A DNA stretch of 11,269 bases, from positions 1-11,269 of the forward strand of contig DASULB010000059.1 in NCBI GenBank assembly GCA_036278455.1. Direction: 5' to 3'. The notes under the pieces were generated by a model. The model was not told the DNA's origin and did no database searches. It was given only the letters and a program-made list of their open reading frames with translations. Below, piece by piece: positions 7,385 to 11,269 of the stretch. How positions within the stretch are numbered: position 1 is the stretch's first letter; each line of letters begins with the position of its first letter. Source of the stretch: FW021-bin31 sp036278455 (GTDB lineage Bacteria; Bacteroidota; Bacteroidia; Chitinophagales; Chitinophagaceae). The position numbers were made by a program, and so were the translations under genes.

Positions 7385-7486
7385 TAAAAGAATGGAGAAT
7401 GGAGGTGGCAGATGATTTTTTATTACTTTGGGATGATGCCACATGCAGAACCCCTTTAAAATTTACAGTGAAATAATACTCCTGTT
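7385..7486 (+). other. Spacer with a 25-codon open stretch before the sulfatase
   Basis: A small frame from ATG 7399 to TAA 7474-7476 encodes MEVADDFLLLWDDATCRTPL and a short KFTVK end. It could be the tail of the gene whose Tat leader lies just upstream (in a different frame), or chance. No promoter, hairpin or strong ribosome binding site was seen before the sulfatase ATG at 7487. Confidence 0.2.
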
Positions 7487-8941
7487 ATGAAGCAAGTGTT
7501 TTTGTCCATCGGACTGGTTATATGGGCGCTTGGCGGGATCATGGCGCCTTGTAACGCCCAACAATATCCATCACACCCCGATATCGTGGTGATCTACATG
7601 GATGATATGGGTTATGGCGATGTGGATGCGTACGGGGGCATCGATTATGTAACGCCTCATATAGACCAGTTGGCAGCACAGGGAATGCGTTTTACCAATT
7701 TTTATTCCGCGCAGCCAATATGCAGCGCCTCCAGGGCCGCTATCCTGACAGGCTGTTACCCCAATCGCATTGGCATCCATGGCGCCTTATTCCCGCATGC
7801 TGATTTCGGGCTGAGCGATAAAGAAGAAACGATTGCCGGCATGTTGAAGAAAGAAGGATACTTCACGGGGATTATAGGCAAGTGGCACCTCGGCGACGCA
7901 CAAAAGTTCCTTCCGCTGCAGCATGGGTTTGATTATTATTTTGGCCTGCCTTATTCCAATGATATGTGGCCGGTAAACTATGACGGGACACCCGCTCACG
8001 ATACTACCAAATGGCCGGGGCGTTTTCCGCCGCTTCCCCTGATAGAAGGGAATAAACCTGTCCGTTACATCCGTACCATGAAAGATCAGGGGATGCTTAC
8101 TACCTGGTATACCCAAAAAGCGATCAGGTTTATTCATCAGCATAAAGACCAGCCATTCTTTCTTTACATGGCGCACTCCATGGTACATGTTCCTATTGCA
8201 GTCTCTGACAAGTTTAAAGGGAAAAGCGGACAGGGCTTGTTTGGGGATGTGATGGAAGAAATAGATTGGTCTGTCGGCGAGGTGATGAAAGCGCTCAAAG
8301 ACAATGGACTTGCCGGTAACACCCTGGTTATTTTCACTGCTGATAACGGACCTTGGCTGATATTTGGGAACCGTGCCGGGTCAGCGGGGGGCTTGCGGGA
8401 AGGAAAAGGGACGACGTGGGACGGAGGGCAGAAAGAGCCGGCTGTTATGCGCTGGCCCGGTGTCATTCCTCCAGGAACGGTTTGTAACAAACTTGCCGCC
8501 AATATTGATATCCTGCCTACGCTTGCTGCCATCACCGGGGCGCCATTGCCTGTCCATCAGATAGACGGGGTGAATATATTATCCTTACTGAAGGGAGAAC
8601 AGGATGCCAATCCCCGTGATCATTTGTATTATTATTACCATCAGAACAGCCTGGAGGCGGTACGCCAGGGCCCCTGGAAGCTTGTATTACCCCATGACTA
8701 TCGTTCATCGGTGGGCATGCTTCCGGGCAAAGACGGCTGGCCCGGGAAAACCCATAAAGATTCTACCGGTCTTGCCCTGTATGATCTGCGCCGGGATCCC
8801 GGGGAAAGATATGACGTAAAGGCGCAGCATGCTGATGTTGTAGCGCGCATTCAAAAACTGGTCGAGCAGGCGCGGGAAGACCTGGGCGATGATCTTACGG
8901 GCAGGCAGGGGAAAAACAGGCGACCGCCGGGGAGATTATAA
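7487..8941 (+). CDS. Exported S1-family sulfatase (arylsulfatase A-like)
   Basis: A 484-residue formylglycine-dependent sulfatase that would hydrolyse sulfate esters on glycans or oligosaccharides. Residues 1-24 form a signal peptide ending CNAQQ. Metal-binding Asp39 and Asp40 are in VIYMDDMGYGD. The formylglycine motif is CSASRAAILTG (79-89), with Cys79 the residue oxidised to formylglycine. GKWHLG follows (Lys132, His134), then MAHSMVHVP (His230, His234) and FTADNGPW (Asp286, Asn287). The C-terminal subdomain includes AVRQGPWKLVLP and LYDLRRDPGERYDV. All key residues are present and the length is normal. The cysteine-type motif needs a formylglycine-generating or anSME-type enzyme, which is not in this window. 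It differs in subtype from the next sulfatase (DMGYGDVDAYG and ADNG here, against DDHAYQAISAYG and ADQG there), so the two probably remove different sulfates. Confidence 0.95.
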   Translation: MKQVFLSIGLVIWALGGIMAPCNAQQYPSHPDIVVIYMDDMGYGDVDAYGGIDYVTPHIDQLAAQGMRFTNFYSAQPICSASRAAILTGCYPNRIGIHGALFPHADFGLSDKEETIAGMLKKEGYFTGIIGKWHLGDAQKFLPLQHGFDYYFGLPYSNDMWPVNYDGTPAHDTTKWPGRFPPLPLIEGNKPVRYIRTMKDQGMLTTWYTQKAIRFIHQHKDQPFFLYMAHSMVHVPIAVSDKFKGKSGQGLFGDVMEEIDWSVGEVMKALKDNGLAGNTLVIFTADNGPWLIFGNRAGSAGGLREGKGTTWDGGQKEPAVMRWPGVIPPGTVCNKLAANIDILPTLAAITGAPLPVHQIDGVNILSLLKGEQDANPRDHLYYYYHQNSLEAVRQGPWKLVLPHDYRSSVGMLPGKDGWPGKTHKDSTGLALYDLRRDPGERYDVKAQHADVVARIQKLVEQAREDLGDDLTGRQGKNRRPPGRL

Positions 8942-9036
8942 AAGTGATTCCGGTGATCGTGAAGGGTGCCGGGAGAACATACAGACTTTAACTATCCATA
9001 TATAATCATCAGTGTAACACATTAGACGCAGTCGAC

Positions 9037-10581
9037 ATGAAAAAAAATCATCTTCCCCTCATAGCGGTATTGCTTCTGATTTCAGGCATTTTTTCTTCCT
9101 GTGCCCGTAGGCCGCATCGCCAGGCCAAAAGACCAAACATCGTTTTTATCATGAGCGATGACCACGCTTACCAGGCGATCAGTGCTTACGGATATGGTTT
9201 AAATCATACCCCCTATATCGACAGTCTTGCCCATGAAGGGATCCGGTTTACACACGCCTTTGTGAATAATTCACTTTGTGCTCCGAGCCGGGCGGCTATT
9301 CTTACCGGCAAATACAGTAACCTCAACGGGATTAAAGGAAATGGGGGTGAAGTATTTGACGGCACACAGGTGACCTTTCCTCAATTGCTGCAACGGGCAG
9401 GTTACCAGACGGCAATGATCGGTAAATGGCATCTTATTTCTGATCCTACGGGATTTGATTACTGGAATATCCTTCCGGGTCAGGGTGATTATTACAATCC
9501 TGATTTTATTCGGGGTGGTGATACGATGAGGGTGAAAGGATATGTGACGGACCTGATTACAGATGATGCACTGAAATGGCTGGATCAGCGGGATTCCACA
9601 AAACCTTTCTGTGTACTTGTCTGGAACAAGGCGCCCCATCGGGACTGGATGCCGGCGCTTAAATACCTCAATGAATTTGATTCAGTAACAATACCGGTTC
9701 CTTCCACTTTATTTGATGATTACAGCACCCGTACCCGGGCGGCTCATGAACAGAAAATGGAGATCGGTAAATGGCTTTCACCCGACTATGACCTGAAGGA
9801 AGAAATGTTCCCGAAAAAGATGCATCGTTACGATGACCTTTGGAACAGTGTATTCGGCCGCCTCAGCCCTGAAGAGCAACAGACATTTGCCAAAGCCTAT
9901 AAGCCTGAAAACGATGCTTTCAGAAAAGCGCATCTCTCCGGTAAAGACCTGACCATCTGGAAGTATGAACGTTATGTAAAAGACTACCTGCGCGTTATCC
10001 AATCGGTAGATGACAATGTAGGCAGAATAATGGATTATCTGAGAGAACACGGCCTGGATAAAAATACGATCGTCATTTATACCGCGGACCAGGGATTTTA
10101 CCTGGGAGAGCATGGATGGTTCGACAAGCGGTTCATGTATAAAGAATCTTTCCGCACCCCCCTTATTATCCGGTGGCCGGCGGTGATAAAACCCGGCCAG
10201 GTAAACGGGGATCCGGTAATGAATGTGGATCTTGGAGAAACATTGCTGGATGCGGCAGGGGTCGCTATTCCTGATGAGATGCAGGGAGCGAGCATGCTGC
10301 CTATTCTGAAAGGGAATAAACCGGATAATTGGCGTAAATACGTCTACTATCATTATTATGAATCAGGTGGAGAACACAATGTGGCAAAGCACATTGGTGT
10401 CAGATCTGACCGGTATAAGCTCATTTATTTTTATGAAAATAAAGAGTGGGAGTTGTACGATATGCAGAAAGATGCTGACGAATTGGATAATGTTTATGGT
10501 AAACCTGCCTATAAGGGAATTCAGGACTCGCTGAAACAGCAGTTACGGATACAAATGAAAAAATATAAGGATAGTGTATGA
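9037..10581 (+). CDS. S1-family sulfatase, lipoprotein, GlcNAc-6-sulfatase-like
   Basis: 514 residues. A hydrophobic leader ends in IFSSC with Cys22 as the likely lipidation site, so the enzyme is probably membrane-anchored outside the cytoplasm. Metal ligands are in FIMSDDHAYQ (Asp41, Asp42). The formylglycine motif is SLCAPSRAAILTGK with Cys81. Then come IGKWHL (Lys129, His131), NKAPHRDWMP (around His200), and YTADQGFYLGEHGWFDKRFM (350-366 region, Asp350, His358). The KAPHRDW and LGEHGWFDKRFMY segments are those of the N-acetylglucosamine-6-sulfatase/heparan-type branch (I think of family S1_11), which is a motif-based opinion. No frameshift is seen. It is a paralogue of the partial sulfatase at the left edge. 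Its TGA overlaps the ATG of the following esterase remnant by 4 bases. The 95-base spacer before it holds no feature I can support. Confidence 0.95.
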   Translation: MKKNHLPLIAVLLLISGIFSSCARRPHRQAKRPNIVFIMSDDHAYQAISAYGYGLNHTPYIDSLAHEGIRFTHAFVNNSLCAPSRAAILTGKYSNLNGIKGNGGEVFDGTQVTFPQLLQRAGYQTAMIGKWHLISDPTGFDYWNILPGQGDYYNPDFIRGGDTMRVKGYVTDLITDDALKWLDQRDSTKPFCVLVWNKAPHRDWMPALKYLNEFDSVTIPVPSTLFDDYSTRTRAAHEQKMEIGKWLSPDYDLKEEMFPKKMHRYDDLWNSVFGRLSPEEQQTFAKAYKPENDAFRKAHLSGKDLTIWKYERYVKDYLRVIQSVDDNVGRIMDYLREHGLDKNTIVIYTADQGFYLGEHGWFDKRFMYKESFRTPLIIRWPAVIKPGQVNGDPVMNVDLGETLLDAAGVAIPDEMQGASMLPILKGNKPDNWRKYVYYHYYESGGEHNVAKHIGVRSDRYKLIYFYENKEWELYDMQKDADELDNVYGKPAYKGIQDSLKQQLRIQMKKYKDSV

Positions 10582-11087
10582 AAAGACCATTTGCTCTTGC
10601 CGGATTGATCATCACATTGTCGGCTCAGGTTGCCTTTTGCCAGAAAACTATTCAATATAATTGGTGGAATCCGGCGGAGAGTAATTTTTCGGTGATCCAG
10701 GGGCAGACATGGCCAAAGGAAGTGGCACAGTTCTATGATCGGCTGCTGGCGCGGGCAAAAAAAGAAGTTAATCAATCAGTGTGGGAACGGTCACAGGACG
10801 CTGCCGGATTAACGATCCGGTTTTATTCCAATGCACCTGCTATACGGGTGCGTTACACGGTGTCAGGCAGAAAAGATCAGGAGAAAAGGATTGCCGGCCT
10901 TAATAAGCAAATCGCCTGGCTGTGTAGTCAGGAGAATGTTGCTTATATCAATCCTGGCAGACTTTTACTGGATTCTTCAAGAAAGCTAAATAAATCACTT
11001 TTTGCAGTCGGGCCACATCCTGACAAGGAAGGGCACCGGATTTTGGCAAAGGCAATGGCACCCTATTTAGTGCCTTTGAACGAATAA
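10578..11087 (+). pseudogene. SGNH esterase with catalytic middle deleted
   Basis: The open frame of 169 residues begins inside the stop of the sulfatase (ATGA overlap), so it was once translationally coupled to it. Residues 1-21 form a signal peptide (ending AFCQ). Residues about 25-98, with YNWWNPAES, WPKEVAQFYDRLP-like and SNAPAIRVRYTVSGRK segments, are the N-terminal beta domain that precedes the SGNH domain in two-domain polysaccharide esterases. At about residue 98-101 (near 10866-10880) the sequence jumps to QEKRIAGLNKQIAWLC and INPGRLLLD, the last helix and end of the SGNH domain. The GDS block with the nucleophile Ser and blocks II and III are absent. Block V reads AVGPHPDKEGH, where relatives have DGxHP, so the catalytic Asp is Val144. 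The family is normally about 350 residues or longer. An in-frame internal deletion and loss of the Asp make it almost certainly inactive as an esterase, though a short binding protein could still be made. Confidence 0.75.
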
Positions 11088-11269
11088 CCGGGTAAAATTT
11101 CGGTATAATAAACGAGAGGGAAGAAATGATATTTATTTGCCAACCATGGAGCGGCTGGAGCCTTGTGAAAATCCGGGTGAAGCATTCGACCATCACAGGG
11201 ATCGTTTAATCATCCGAGCGAAAGCAGGCATGAGACCTTTGACAGCCGGATGATGAAGTATTCTGAATG
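11088..11269 (+). other. Non-coding or eroded tail with an 8-bp inverted repeat
   Basis: After the esterase remnant no gene of confident origin is present. An ATG at 11126 after a GAGAGGGAAGAA purine stretch opens only 27 codons. A second frame gives a short stretch ending LIIRAKAGMRPLTAG. ATCATCCG (11209-11216) and CGGATGAT (11247-11254) are perfect 8-bp inverted arms separated by 30 bases. The loop is long and no T-run follows, so this is not a typical terminator. Confidence 0.25.

Noticed and set aside
7787..8188. 133-codon open frame on the - strand, with a neighbouring 123-codon one at 8164-8535
   Set aside because: Both are antisense to the sulfatase at 7487-8941 and show no protein-like motif or start context.
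9778..10353. 191-codon open frame on the - strand inside the lipoprotein sulfatase
   Set aside because: It lies wholly antisense to a gene with all sulfatase motifs. Its translation has no recognisable domain and is a frame shadow.
1..11269. CRISPR, tRNA, rRNA, insertion sequence or toxin-antitoxin content
   Set aside because: No regularly spaced repeats, no transposase-like frame, no terminal inverted repeats with target duplications, and no RNA gene signatures were seen. The deletions therefore have no visible IS cause inside the window.

Overview
The window looks like part of a polysaccharide utilisation locus of a Bacteroidota bacterium. Grounds are the gene content (S1 sulfatases, GH97, lipoprotein GH29, SGNH esterases, a GH63-like enzyme), the lack of strong Shine-Dalgarno sequences, and export signals on almost every product. 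The style is that of Chitinophagales/Sphingobacteriales, but that placement is inference. No SusC/SusD pair, regulator, tRNA, rRNA, CRISPR array or insertion sequence is visible. All genes lie on the + strand.

Layout: (1) 3-419, the C-terminal end of an S1 sulfatase cut by the window edge. (2) 627-2525, a secreted GH63-like (alpha/alpha)6 glycosidase. (3) 2673-3326, a small secreted SGNH esterase. (4) 3348-3769, a degraded zone with the tail of a CBM6-like protein and a 43-residue signal-peptide-like ORF that overlaps the next start by 4 bases. (5) 3766-5703, a GH97 enzyme with an unusual active site. (6) 5779-7287, a GH29 alpha-L-fucosidase lipoprotein with a discoidin-like tail. (7) 7310-7384, a nonsense-broken Tat signal remnant. 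(8) 7487-8941, an S1 sulfatase. (9) 9037-10581, a second complete S1 sulfatase, paralogous to the partial one at the left edge. (10) 10578-11087, an SGNH esterase that has lost its catalytic middle.

Together the intact genes would desulfate (sulfatases), deacylate (SGNH) and cut terminal sugars, including alpha-L-fucose (GH29), from a sulfated, fucose-containing glycan outside the cytoplasm. The GH97 and GH63-like enzymes would remove other alpha-linked sugars. Candidate substrates are a fucoidan-like algal polysaccharide or a sulfated, fucosylated host-type glycan; the sequence does not decide.

The most unusual property is erosion. Several gaps between intact genes hold recognisable gene ends (a signal peptide, a Tat leader, a CBM tail, an esterase head joined to an esterase tail) with the middles missing. 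This suggests repeated internal deletions in a locus whose remaining enzymes are still full length.
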